Assembly: GCA_023461435.1 (NCBI GenBank)
Contig: JAEYLC010000025.1
Location: 33,511 to 97,510, forward strand
DNA: 64,000 nt
Direction: 5' to 3'
Source: Bacillota bacterium
Lineage (GTDB): Bacteria > Bacillota > Clostridia > Christensenellales > SZUA-584
In this document: positions 34,472 to 43,222 of the stretch, one piece after another
Numbering within the stretch: the first letter of the stretch is position 1
Layout: every line of letters starts with the position of its first letter
The notes under the pieces: model-generated
The model's input: the letters and a program-made list of their open reading frames with translations, nothing else
Told to the model about the DNA's origin: nothing
Databases searched by the model: none
Translations under genes and position numbers: made by a program

Positions 34472-35230
34472 ATGACAGAAGTCATCTTGAAAACCAACAA
34501 GCTGTGCAAAACCTTTTCCAGTGGAGGGCTTCAGCAGCATGTGCTGAAAAATCTTGATGTAGAGATTTACAAAGGAGATTTTACTGTTATCATGGGCAGC
34601 TCAGGTGCGGGCAAAACCACGCTGCTTTATGCGCTTTCCGGTATGGATAAGCCCACACTGGGTGAAATATGGTTTGGGGAAGAAAAAATCTCCCGCTATT
34701 CGAACGATCGTCTGGCCGTTTTTCGCCGATCGTGCTGTGGCTTTGTTTTTCAGCAAATCTATCTTATTGATAAAATGAGCGTGATGGACAATGTGCTCGT
34801 AAGCGGACTGCTCATTAACAAAGATAAGAAGGCTGCGTTAACCTACGCAAAAGAACTTTTTGCTCAGGTTAACATCGACGAGGCAACAAGAAAAAAGTTC
34901 CCTTCCCAGCTTTCCGGAGGAGAGCAACAGCGGGCGGCGATCGTCCGTGGGCTGATCAACAAGCCTCAAATACTGTTTGCCGACGAACCCACTGGTGCGC
35001 TGAACTTCCAGAATTCAAGCGCAGTGCTTGATGTGCTTACATCATTTAACCAATCTGGCCAAAGCATTGTCATGGTCACGCACGATATAAAATCGGCTCT
35101 CCGGGGCAATCGGGTGATTTACCTTCGTGACGGCTCGATCTATGGGGAATGTAAACTCGGCGCGTATTTGGGCGATGATACGGGGCGCCGGTCAACTCTA
35201 GAAAGCTTTTTGAAAGACTTGAGGTGGTGA
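34472..35230 (+). CDS. ABC transporter ATP-binding protein (MacB/LolD/BceA-like)
   Basis: Encodes 252 residues. It has Walker A GSSGAGKTT, Q-loop VFQQIYLIDKMSVMDNV, signature LSGGEQQRAAIVRGL, Walker B ILFADEPTGAL and the H-loop VMVTHD. This subclass drives mechanotransmission-type exporters and peptide-antibiotic resistance pumps. It runs directly into the permease gene and is preceded by a promoter that looks controlled by the upstream two-component system. Confidence 0.92.
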   Translation: MTEVILKTNKLCKTFSSGGLQQHVLKNLDVEIYKGDFTVIMGSSGAGKTTLLYALSGMDKPTLGEIWFGEEKISRYSNDRLAVFRRSCCGFVFQQIYLIDKMSVMDNVLVSGLLINKDKKAALTYAKELFAQVNIDEATRKKFPSQLSGGEQQRAAIVRGLINKPQILFADEPTGALNFQNSSAVLDVLTSFNQSGQSIVMVTHDIKSALRGNRVIYLRDGSIYGECKLGAYLGDDTGRRSTLESFLKDLRW

Positions 35231-35232
35231 GC

Positions 35233-37566
35233 ATGGAAAAGTATCTGATTTTGCTCGCTAATGCCTTTCGCAAGCATCGTCTGCAGCTATTATCTTTCGC
35301 TGCCACTATCCTCATTTCAGCGTTGTTTCTAAACATGGGCCTTACCATCGCAATAAATTTTGATGATATCTATCGGCAAAAGTGGATGGCAAACAATATG
35401 CCGGATGTGTTTTTCATCGTCTACGATACGGATTATTCGCAAGGCGCGGTGGAGGAGGTCGATTCTTACCCAGAGGTTGCGTTTACAGAAACTCGGGATT
35501 GCTCCTATCTTTACGGGGAATTTTCGGTGGGTGATGACGTACAGGTGTCTATGCCCATGGCCGTCTACAATCGGGAAGACGATCATACGCTCAACAATTA
35601 CACACTTATCGACAGCATGGCTTCGGATGCAGACAACGCTGCGTATGTGTCCTATTGGTTCTATACGGACAAAGGTTGTCAGCTTGGTGATACGCTCTAT
35701 TACCATACCGCTGCCCGTACTTATGAGTTTACCATTTCGGGCTTTGTGGAAGATATGCAATACGGTAACAACAATTGCGGCGGCGTTGCCATCCACCTCT
35801 CTCAGGCGTGTTACGACGACTTTGTGAAAATTGCTGAACTCGGAGTGGCTGCCAAAGCCATTGACATCCGTACCACTGCGTTTGAAAATGGAGAGCACGT
35901 TTATCAGAAAGCGCTGCAGCGTCTGTCTGGCGACTGGAAGTTTTCCTACCAGTACAACGGCGGATATTACGAATGGAATAAAGGCGCAAGAACACTTATG
36001 GTAAATATCACCGCGTATATAATCGTCGCTTTTGCGCTGGCCATCACCGTTGTGAGCCTGCTCGTCTGCGGTTTTCGAATTGGCAACGGTATTCAGGAAG
36101 ATATGCGAAATATGGGTGTTCAAAAGAGCATAGGCTATCAATCGGGGCAAGTCCGTCTGGCTGTGGCGCTGCCCTATCTCATACTTTCTGTGGCCAGCAC
36201 AGCGATTGGCATTGCATTGTCGTTTGCAGTTATTCCGGCTTTCACCTCGCTTGCAGAATCGTTGACCGGCCTTGTGTGGGAGCAGGGTGCCGATATCGTG
36301 TCCATTTTGATTACGTCTGCCATATTGTTTCTGGCTGTCATACTGACGGTATCGGCCGCAACGCGCAAAGTGCGTCGGTATCCGCCCGTGGAGGCTCTGC
36401 AAAGCGGCATCAGCCACCACAATTTCAAACACAATTTTGTATCGCTGGATAAGACGCCGCTGAATATAAGCGCTGCTATCGGTTGCAAGAACTTTTTTGG
36501 ATCCTTGAGACAAAATGTCGTTCTTGCGTTTATCGTGGCGACTATGACGTTCCTTGCTATGTTTGCGGCCAGTGCGTACTACAATATGGCGATGAAGACC
36601 GACAATTTTGTCAACGTGGTCAGCGAGGAGTTCAGCAACGTATACGCAGTCACCGCAGGACAGGCACAGACGCTTGATGCAAGGCTTTCGGGCACGGAGG
36701 GGATTGACCGTACGCTCTATTACGATACGATGAGAGTTATTTATAACGGACGGATTATCTCGGCTTATGTCTGCAACGATTACTCAAAAGTTAGGAACAA
36801 CCTGATTTATGAGGGGAGAAATCCCATTCACGATAATGAGATTGCGATTGGTTCAAAAGCTGCGGAAGGAATCCGCATTGGAGATACCGTATCGGTTTCG
36901 TTCGATGGACTTTCGGTGGATTATCTTGTAGTAGGTTTTCTTCAGTCGCCCAATAAACTGGGGCTTTCCTGTGAAATGACTGTGAGCGGTTTTCAAAAGC
37001 TTGACGATTCCTATACCCCGAATATACTCAATATTTACCTGAACGATAATATGACGGCAGAAGAATGTGTGGAAATGCTGAAAGCCGAGCAAAACGACTT
37101 GGTTATCAGCATTGGAAATTACGACAAAACTATTGAAACCTCAATAAGCACCTATATCAACATGACATCCGCTCTCGTTGGCATTATAACCATCGTGGTG
37201 GTTATCATACTTGTGCTGGTGCTGCTCATTGTTATCAGCACCATTATGCTGCAGAGAAGATACGATTTCGGTGTTCTCAAAGCAATTGGTTATACCACCA
37301 AGCAGCTGATAATACAGACGGGGCTTGGTATATTGCCTGCAATTCTCTTGGGCATATTGACGGGATGCTTTACAGGAGTCTTATGGATGAATAATATATG
37401 GCTGCTAGCCTTTGCGTCCATGGGTATTCAAAAGGTGAGCCTTGGCGTTCCGGTCATCGGTACCGTCTTTGTCGGAATAGGGCTGCTGCTTCTTTCACTG
37501 TTGCTGTCCGTGTGGCTCTGCAGCGGCCTTAAGCGAATCAGCGCAAGCGAACTGGTACGCGAATAA
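35233..37566 (+). CDS. FtsX/MacB-type ABC permease
   Basis: Encodes 777 residues from ATG 35233 (GAGGTGG upstream; in-frame GTGs at 35224 and 35227 lie on the ribosome-binding site). There is an N-terminal span, a large extracellular domain (about 40-255), an FtsX-like three-span core (about 260-390), a further span and second extracellular domain (about 430-640), and a second FtsX core at the end (QRRYDFGVLKAIGYTTKQLI). The duplicated FtsX layout suits a transporter that acts on lipids, lipoproteins or antimicrobial peptides. The substrate is unknown. Confidence 0.88.
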   Translation: MEKYLILLANAFRKHRLQLLSFAATILISALFLNMGLTIAINFDDIYRQKWMANNMPDVFFIVYDTDYSQGAVEEVDSYPEVAFTETRDCSYLYGEFSVGDDVQVSMPMAVYNREDDHTLNNYTLIDSMASDADNAAYVSYWFYTDKGCQLGDTLYYHTAARTYEFTISGFVEDMQYGNNNCGGVAIHLSQACYDDFVKIAELGVAAKAIDIRTTAFENGEHVYQKALQRLSGDWKFSYQYNGGYYEWNKGARTLMVNITAYIIVAFALAITVVSLLVCGFRIGNGIQEDMRNMGVQKSIGYQSGQVRLAVALPYLILSVASTAIGIALSFAVIPAFTSLAESLTGLVWEQGADIVSILITSAILFLAVILTVSAATRKVRRYPPVEALQSGISHHNFKHNFVSLDKTPLNISAAIGCKNFFGSLRQNVVLAFIVATMTFLAMFAASAYYNMAMKTDNFVNVVSEEFSNVYAVTAGQAQTLDARLSGTEGIDRTLYYDTMRVIYNGRIISAYVCNDYSKVRNNLIYEGRNPIHDNEIAIGSKAAEGIRIGDTVSVSFDGLSVDYLVVGFLQSPNKLGLSCEMTVSGFQKLDDSYTPNILNIYLNDNMTAEECVEMLKAEQNDLVISIGNYDKTIETSISTYINMTSALVGIITIVVVIILVLVLLIVISTIMLQRRYDFGVLKAIGYTTKQLIIQTGLGILPAILLGILTGCFTGVLWMNNIWLLAFASMGIQKVSLGVPVIGTVFVGIGLLLLSLLLSVWLCSGLKRISASELVRE

Positions 37567-37593
37567 ACCAATCAACCTGCCGGAGTAGTATAC

Positions 37594-37750
37594 GGGGGTG
37601 GACTCGCAAATCTGGCAGTACTTCGCGGTACTCACCAACATGCGCAGCATAGGCGTGATATCAAACCGCATCATCAACGAGGTCAAGGGTGAATCGTATC
37701 TGCTGCGATGTGACAAGCAAACCGTCCGACGACGATCGAGTGGGAGTGAC
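37594..37750 (+). pseudogene. Decayed fragment of a guaA 3' end
   Basis: Positions 37594-37660 match guaA codons for LDSQIWQYFAVLTNMRSIGV almost base for base. About 110 bases of guaA are then missing, and the match resumes at ATCAAACCGCATCATCAACG, corresponding to SNRIINEVKG. A small deletion then shifts the frame before the final GACGATCGAGTGGGAGTGAC, which aligns with the guaA stop region at 16240-16260. It has no start codon, start site or domain of its own. This is the relic of a second guaA-like gene or of a duplication of the 3' end. Confidence 0.85.
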
Positions 37751-37793
37751 TTTTCCATACAACGGACTGCCGCAATAATGTATCAGCTTTTAG

Positions 37794-37825
37794 AGCCTTT
37801 CGTCTTTTGGATGAAAGGCTTTTTT
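37794..37825 (+). terminator. Intrinsic terminator
   Basis: AGCCTTTC (37794-37801) and GAAAGGCT (37813-37820) with extra pairs toward a TTTTG loop, followed by T6. It serves the ABC permease, or was the terminator of the lost guaA copy. Confidence 0.8.
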
Positions 37826-37930
37826 ATGGACATAGACGAGTAATGACCGGACCTTTAAGCCGTTATTACTATTCAGGTTCTGCTTTGTATTTCTTAAGAG
37901 AAAGTATCGAAATATTTTCCATATCAAGTA

Positions 37931-37983
37931 TTGACATTTTGAGACTATCGGTATAGACTGTGCATGTTCTATTGCGATAGACT
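37931..37983 (+). promoter_or_regulatory. blaI-type operon promoter with candidate operator
   Basis: TTGACA (37931-37936), 17 nt, TAGACT (37954-37959). The -10 region lies between CTATCG (37945-37950) and CGATAG (37975-37980), an inverted repeat, and ATAGACT occurs at 37953 and 37977. Such symmetry over the -10 and start region fits autorepression by the BlaI-type protein encoded next; binding is inferred. Confidence 0.55.
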
Positions 37984-37997
37984 AAAGGAGGCTCACA

Positions 37998-38360
37998 GTG
38001 AAACCGGATTTAAAATTGTTCGATGCGGAACATCGCTTTATGGAAATCGTTTGGGACAATGCGCCCATACACTCCAGAGAGCTTGCGAAGCTTTGCGAGG
38101 AAAAGCTCGGATGGAAGCGCAGCACCACGTATACTGTGCTCAAAAAGCTATGCACAAAAGACTTCCTGAAAAACAATTCCGCAATCGTGACCGCCCTCGT
38201 TACAAGAGAGCAGGTGCAGCGATATGAAAGCCAAGCGGTTATGGAAAAAAGCTTTAATGGTTCACTGCCGCAGTTTATTGCTTCGTTTATGGCTGACAAA
38301 ACACTGTCTGATAAGGACGCGGAAGAAATATTTAAGCTGATTAACGCGCATAAGGAGTAA
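37998..38360 (+). CDS. BlaI/MecI-family repressor
   Basis: Encodes 120 residues from a GTG start behind AAAGGAGG. The winged helix-turn-helix (DAEHRFMEIVWDNAPIHSRELA, WKRSTTYTVLKKLCTKDFL; quoted in part) and the helical dimerisation tail are those of the penicillinase-repressor family. In the classic systems the M56 protease partner triggers cleavage of the repressor and derepression of the target genes. Here two M56 genes follow directly, 6 nt downstream. No beta-lactamase or PBP2a gene is nearby, so the controlled response is probably the operon itself or distant genes. Confidence 0.9.
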   Translation: MKPDLKLFDAEHRFMEIVWDNAPIHSRELAKLCEEKLGWKRSTTYTVLKKLCTKDFLKNNSAIVTALVTREQVQRYESQAVMEKSFNGSLPQFIASFMADKTLSDKDAEEIFKLINAHKE

Positions 38361-38366
38361 ATAACA

Positions 38367-40079
38367 ATGGGGAATGTTTTTCTGACTGTTGTCAACATGA
38401 GCATTACGGCCGCCATGGCGGCGTGCGCCGTATGCGTGATAAGGATGCTTCTTAAAAAAGCCCCGAAGGGCATCTCATATGCCATGTGGGCAATCGTGCT
38501 GTTCCGTGCTGTCTGCCCTGTTTCGTTTTTATCCTCATTCAGCTTCCTTGGCGGCATGAGCAATATTGGTCTGGACGCCCCCGGCCCGATCAACTATCTG
38601 ACCGGTGACATCGCTGCGGCGGCGAACCATACCGCAAGCGGCGGCGCGGCAGATATGGTCGGCCGTGTGGCTGGCGGCGCCGCGGGCGGAGGTTTGCAAG
38701 CGTCAGCACCGACTGTCGGCCCAAGCCTGACGGAGACCCTGTTGACCGTCGGAGTTGTCATTTGGATAACCGGATTTGCCGCCATGATCGCCTACAGCGT
38801 CATATCATATATCCTGCTCAAACGCAAAATATCCACAGCCACGGTGGTACACAGCAATATCGCCGACAACGTCATATCATATATCCTGCTCAAACGCAAA
38901 ATACCCGCAATCACGCTGGTACACAGCAATATATATGAATCCGACCGCATCGAATCCCCCTTCGTTTGCGGCCTGATACGGCCAAAGATATATCTTCCCA
39001 TGTCACTCGCAGAGGAGAACAGGCACTATGTGCTTGCCCACGAGCAGACGCATATCCGGCGCAGGGACTATCTTGTCAAGCCCCTTGCGTTTCTCGTGCT
39101 GGCTGTGCATTGGTTCAACCCGCTCATGTGGGCGGCCTATCTGTTGATAAGCAGGGATATAGAGATGATCTGCGATGAGCGCGTGATCAAAACGCTTGGC
39201 AGTGAGATCAAAACGGATTACAGCCATGCGCTGCTGTCGCTCGCGACAGACCGCAAAGCAATATGCGGCACGCCGCTGGCCTTTGGTGAAAGCAACGCGC
39301 GGTCGAGAATCAGGAACGTCTTGTCGTATAAGCGTCCCGCCTTCTGGATCATGATGGCGGCGGTCGCGGTGTGCGCGGCGGTTGGCTTTTGCTTCCTCGC
39401 CAATCCCCCCGCGGAGATTGCATTTTACGACCCTGCGCTTGAGGCTGCTGTGCGTGAGGAGCTGGGGATAACGGGCCGGCCTGTCACGACGGCGGATGCG
39501 CTGACCGTCACGAAACTGGATCTTTCGGAGAAAGGCATCTCAAACATAGATGCTCTGGCGTATTTTACATCGCTGACGGATTTGAGTTTGTTCAACAACG
39601 GCAAAATCGAAGATATATCCGCGCTGGCCGACTTGACCAACCTGACTAACTTGTATTTGCCCTATAACGAAATCGAAGATATATCCGCGCTGACCGGCCT
39701 GACCAACCTGAAAAGCTTGAGTTTGGACTATAACGAAATCAAAGACATAACCGCGCTGGCCGGTTTGACTGGCCTGGAGGCATTGGATTTGTCCGAAAAT
39801 GACATCAAAGATATAACCGCGCTGGCCGGCTTGACCAACCTGCACTGGTTGGAGTTGGCCGATAACCAAATCGAAGATATATCCGCGCTGGCCGGCTTGA
39901 CCCACATGTGGACATTGTCTTTGTACAGAAACAACATCAAAGATATATCCGCGCTGGCTGGTCGGATCAGCTTGGTCGAATTGTATTTGGATGATAATCC
40001 GATTACGGATTTCAGCCCAACAGCAGCTTACTACGATCGATTGGAGGGTTCGGATTTTTCTCTTGATCCGCAGCAGTAA
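38367..40079 (+). CDS. M56 (BlaR1/MecR1-type) membrane protease with leucine-rich-repeat sensor, copy 1
   Basis: Encodes 570 residues. Spans near 5-28, 36-55 and 125-150 lead to a cytosolic zinc-protease domain with HEQTH at 225-229 and the third-ligand glutamate in RDIEMICDE, as in BlaR1/MecR1. A last span (about 326-344) is followed by an extracellular domain. In BlaR1 this is a penicillin-binding sensor; here it is a helical cap (DPALEAAVREELG) and about seven 22-residue internalin-type leucine-rich repeats (KIEDISALADLTNLTNLYLP). A 24-residue internal duplication (period 72 bp, residues 145-192) is absent from copy 2. It presumably senses a protein, peptide or wall ligand and inactivates the BlaI partner. 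Confidence 0.88.
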   Translation: MGNVFLTVVNMSITAAMAACAVCVIRMLLKKAPKGISYAMWAIVLFRAVCPVSFLSSFSFLGGMSNIGLDAPGPINYLTGDIAAAANHTASGGAADMVGRVAGGAAGGGLQASAPTVGPSLTETLLTVGVVIWITGFAAMIAYSVISYILLKRKISTATVVHSNIADNVISYILLKRKIPAITLVHSNIYESDRIESPFVCGLIRPKIYLPMSLAEENRHYVLAHEQTHIRRRDYLVKPLAFLVLAVHWFNPLMWAAYLLISRDIEMICDERVIKTLGSEIKTDYSHALLSLATDRKAICGTPLAFGESNARSRIRNVLSYKRPAFWIMMAAVAVCAAVGFCFLANPPAEIAFYDPALEAAVREELGITGRPVTTADALTVTKLDLSEKGISNIDALAYFTSLTDLSLFNNGKIEDISALADLTNLTNLYLPYNEIEDISALTGLTNLKSLSLDYNEIKDITALAGLTGLEALDLSENDIKDITALAGLTNLHWLELADNQIEDISALAGLTHMWTLSLYRNNIKDISALAGRISLVELYLDDNPITDFSPTAAYYDRLEGSDFSLDPQQ

Positions 40080-40120
40080 GGCAAGGGTGAAGAACACTAT
40101 CTGATAAGGAGCCAATAATA

Positions 40121-41869
40121 ATGGGGAATATCTTTTTGACCGTTGTCAACATGAGCATTACGGCCGCCATGGCGGCGTGCGCCGTATGTGTGATAAGGAT
40201 GCTTCTAAAAAAAGCCCCGAAGGGCATCTCATATGCCATGTGGGCAATCGTGCTGTTCCGTGCTGTCTGCCCTGTTTCGTTCTCATCCCTGTTTAGTTTC
40301 CTTGGCAGCATGGACAACATTGGACCAGCCACCCCTGGCGGCACCGCGGGCGGAGGCCTGCAAGCGGCAGTGTCGGCTGCCGGCCCAAGCCTGCCGGAAA
40401 CCCTGTTGACGGCCGGAGCCGTCATTTGGATAACCGGCGTGATCGCCATGATCGCTTACAGCGTCATATCATACATGCTGCTCAAACGCAAAATATCCAC
40501 AGCCACGCTGGTACACGGCAATATCTATGAATCCGACCGCATCGCATCCCCCTTCGTTTGCGGCCTGATACGGCCAAAGATATATCTTCCCGTGTCACTC
40601 GCGGAGGAGAACAGACGCTATGTGCTGGCCCACGAGCAGACGCATATCCGGCGCAGGGACTATCTTATCAAGCCCCTTGCGTTTCTCGTGCTGGCAGTGC
40701 ATTGGTTCAACCCGCTCATGTGGGCGGCCTATCTGCTGATGAGCAGGGATATCGAGATGAGCTGCGACGAGCGCGTGATCAAAGCGCTTGGCTCTGAAAT
40801 CAAAACGGATTACAGCCACGCGTTGCTAACGCTTGCGACAAATTGCAGGGCCATATGCGGCACGTCGCTGGCTTTTAGCGGAAGCAACGCGCGTGCGAGA
40901 ATCAGAAACGTCTTGTCGTATAAGCGCCCCGCCTTCTGGATCATGATGGCGGCGGTTGCGGTGTGTGCGGCGGTCGGTTTTTGCTTCCTTGAGCCTCCCC
41001 CGGCGGAGATCGTATTTAACGACCCTGCGCTTGAGGCTGCTGTGCGTGAGGAGCTGGGGATAAAGGGCCGACCTGTCACGACGGCGGATGCGCAGGCCGT
41101 CACGAAACTGGATCTTTGGCGTGATGATATCTCAAATATAGATGACCTGGCATATTTTACGGCGCTGACGTACTTGGATTTGGGCTACGGCGGCAAAATC
41201 GAAGATATATCTGCGCTGGTCGGCCTGACCAATCTGACAACCTTGGAATTGTCCGGTAACGAAATCGAAGATATAACCGCGCTGGCCGACTTGACCAGCC
41301 TGACGTACTTGAATTTGACCTATAACAAAATTGAAGATATATCCGCGTTGGCGGGTCTGACCAACCTGACTTTCTTGTTTTTGGAGGAAACCGAAACCGA
41401 AGATATTTCCGCGCTGGCGGGTTTGACCAACCTGACTTACTTATATTTGCGCCAAAACAACATCGAAGATATATCCGCGCTGACGGGTTTGACCAACCTG
41501 TCTGAATTGGATTTGTCTTATAACAAAATCGAAGATACACCCGTAATGGAAGGTTTGACCAACCTGACGCTATTGGATTTACACCAAAACCAAATCGAAG
41601 ATATATCTGGGCTGGCGGGTTTGATCAATCTGAATAACTTGGATTTGTCCTATAACAAAATCGAAGATATATCCGCGCTGGCCGGTTTGACCAACCTGAA
41701 TTACTTGCATTTACACGCCAACCAAATCGAAGATATATCCGCGCTGGCCGGTTTGACTAATTTGTGGAGTGTAATACTGGAGGATAACCCGATCAAGGAT
41801 TTCAGTCCTCTCGAAGCTTACTACGATCAATTGGGGGGCTCGGATTTTACTCTTGATCCGCAGCAGTAA
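40121..41869 (+). CDS. M56 (BlaR1/MecR1-type) membrane protease with leucine-rich-repeat sensor, copy 2
   Basis: Encodes 582 residues, a tandem paralogue of the preceding gene and nearly identical in the first 60 residues and the protease region. HEQTH is at 171-175, followed by RDIEMSCDE, and a final span precedes the extracellular part. The leucine-rich domain is longer (nine full 22-residue repeats plus caps) and its variable surface positions differ from copy 1, while the framework EDISALAGLTNL stays constant. AAGGAGCC lies before the ATG. Two sensors of different repeat number under one repressor suggest separate or broadened ligand recognition. Confidence 0.88.
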   Translation: MGNIFLTVVNMSITAAMAACAVCVIRMLLKKAPKGISYAMWAIVLFRAVCPVSFSSLFSFLGSMDNIGPATPGGTAGGGLQAAVSAAGPSLPETLLTAGAVIWITGVIAMIAYSVISYMLLKRKISTATLVHGNIYESDRIASPFVCGLIRPKIYLPVSLAEENRRYVLAHEQTHIRRRDYLIKPLAFLVLAVHWFNPLMWAAYLLMSRDIEMSCDERVIKALGSEIKTDYSHALLTLATNCRAICGTSLAFSGSNARARIRNVLSYKRPAFWIMMAAVAVCAAVGFCFLEPPPAEIVFNDPALEAAVREELGIKGRPVTTADAQAVTKLDLWRDDISNIDDLAYFTALTYLDLGYGGKIEDISALVGLTNLTTLELSGNEIEDITALADLTSLTYLNLTYNKIEDISALAGLTNLTFLFLEETETEDISALAGLTNLTYLYLRQNNIEDISALTGLTNLSELDLSYNKIEDTPVMEGLTNLTLLDLHQNQIEDISGLAGLINLNNLDLSYNKIEDISALAGLTNLNYLHLHANQIEDISALAGLTNLWSVILEDNPIKDFSPLEAYYDQLGGSDFTLDPQQ

Positions 41870-41879
41870 CGCAAGAAAC

Positions 41880-41929
41880 GGTGAAGAACACGGTGCGCAG
41901 CTCCTTTCCTCTCAGCTGTGTTTTTCACC
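41880..41929 (+). terminator. Hairpin after the second M56-LRR gene
   Basis: GGTGAA/TTCACC and AACAC/GTGTT arms with an inner CAGCT/AGCTG; no T-tract follows, so termination is uncertain. The left arm (GGTGAAGAACAC) also follows copy 1 at 40086, showing that the duplicated unit included part of this 3' flank. Confidence 0.45.
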
Positions 41930-42126
41930 ATTATTGACTGGCCATGGCAGAATAATGACATTATTATTAATCGCTGTTTTTATCAAAATGACAGCTGTTG
42001 AAGGCGGAGGAAGAATTTCAAATACTTAACAACCCCAGCTTGTATATTGTGTTATGACGGTTTAGTATCAAATTATGTTATGTAATGGCTTAACATAGAT
42101 TTGCGGGATAGGCGGGAAGCGAAATC

Positions 42127-43047
42127 ATGGAATATAAGCCGATACGGGAAGCTGAGGATAAATGGGGCGTAACCATCCGAAAGGTGCAGCAGCTGTATGA
42201 CATGGGCCAGATTTCCAAGACTGTTCGCGATAAGAGATTATGGGCCTTCTCAGACGATGTGCAAATGCCCGCTGATGAAAAAAACAAAGAGCCCATGGGA
42301 GCAGAGGTTCGGACGCTTGAGCTCTTAAGTGAAACGGAATGCACGCTTTCAAGGTTTGCAGCGTTTTTTCCCTATCCGATGCAGATCATGACGCCTGACG
42401 GTACACTCGCAATCGTCAATGATGCGTGGCAGAGTATGTATAAAATCTGCGGCGCGGCATTGGCAAAGATGATCGGGCATTACAATATATTGACGCATCC
42501 TTTAATTGAAAAATGGGGCATGAAGGACGACGTTCTTCGGCTCTTTCGAGGGGAGCCTGTACAATGGAAGGATGCAAGAGTCCCACTGCAGGAGATTTCC
42601 GACATACTGGGCGACGGGGAAATGGTCAATCAGATCGTATATCAGGATATTATCTCCTTTCCGGTTTTCAATGATGTGAACAAAATGATCTGCGTTGTGA
42701 TCATATATATTCCATCCAGACTGTATTGCGGCAGAGATGAGGTAATAAAGAGCCGCGAGTATATAGAAAATCACTGGCAGGAAAAGTTTGATCTGGAGGC
42801 AGCGTCAAAGGCCTCGGGTGTGAGCAGGGGCCATATCCAAAAGCTGTTCAAGCTGCATATGGGTATTTCTCCGCATGCGTATTATCTGGACATCAAGATA
42901 AACAGGCTGCAAAAAAAACTGATGGATTCGAACCTGTCAATTTCTCAGGCATTTGAGGAATGCGGCATGGACTATAACAGCTACTATGTGGGTATTTTTA
43001 AAAAACGGGTGGGCATGACGCCCATGGAATGTCGAAAGAACGGATAA
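42127..43047 (+). CDS. AraC-type regulator with excisionase-like N-terminal helix-turn-helix
   Basis: Encodes 306 residues. Residues 1-50 (IREAEDKWGVTIRKVQQLYD, later KRLWAFSDD) match the small excisionase/MerR-like helix-turn-helix common in Bacillota. The middle (about 70-200) resembles a PAS-type sensor (PYPMQIMTPDGTLAIVNDAW). The C-terminal 100 residues form two AraC helix-turn-helix motifs (DLEAASKASGVSRGHIQKLF, ISQAFEECGMDYNSYYVGIF, ending KKRVGMTPMECR). Two DNA-binding modules around a ligand domain are unusual. The target may be the DUF4064-like gene downstream; this is not shown. Confidence 0.75.
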   Translation: MEYKPIREAEDKWGVTIRKVQQLYDMGQISKTVRDKRLWAFSDDVQMPADEKNKEPMGAEVRTLELLSETECTLSRFAAFFPYPMQIMTPDGTLAIVNDAWQSMYKICGAALAKMIGHYNILTHPLIEKWGMKDDVLRLFRGEPVQWKDARVPLQEISDILGDGEMVNQIVYQDIISFPVFNDVNKMICVVIIYIPSRLYCGRDEVIKSREYIENHWQEKFDLEAASKASGVSRGHIQKLFKLHMGISPHAYYLDIKINRLQKKLMDSNLSISQAFEECGMDYNSYYVGIFKKRVGMTPMECRKNG

Positions 43048-43222
43048 TTAATATAAATATTAGAGCTCGCATGCGTTCACGCAAAAGCTGGCAAGCCGCC
43101 TCTCTGATGTTTTTCTTATATAAATCGGCGCGTATTCTTACTGTTTAAAGGCAAGTCCCTGCGAATATAATGTTATATAATATGACAGGCATTTTATTCA
43201 AAATACTTTTAGGGAGGCCTTT

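Noticed and set aside
35329..36513. 394-codon minus-strand frame over the FtsX permease
   Set aside because: Antisense shadow of a gene with clear FtsX features; composition is not protein-like.
37598..37843. 81-codon frame after the ABC permease
   Set aside because: Its first part is the guaA fragment and the rest is out-of-frame sequence running into a terminator; it is a relic, not a gene.
39540..41800. Regular 66-bp repeats considered as satellite or CRISPR
   Set aside because: They encode 22-residue leucine-rich repeats in two intact genes.
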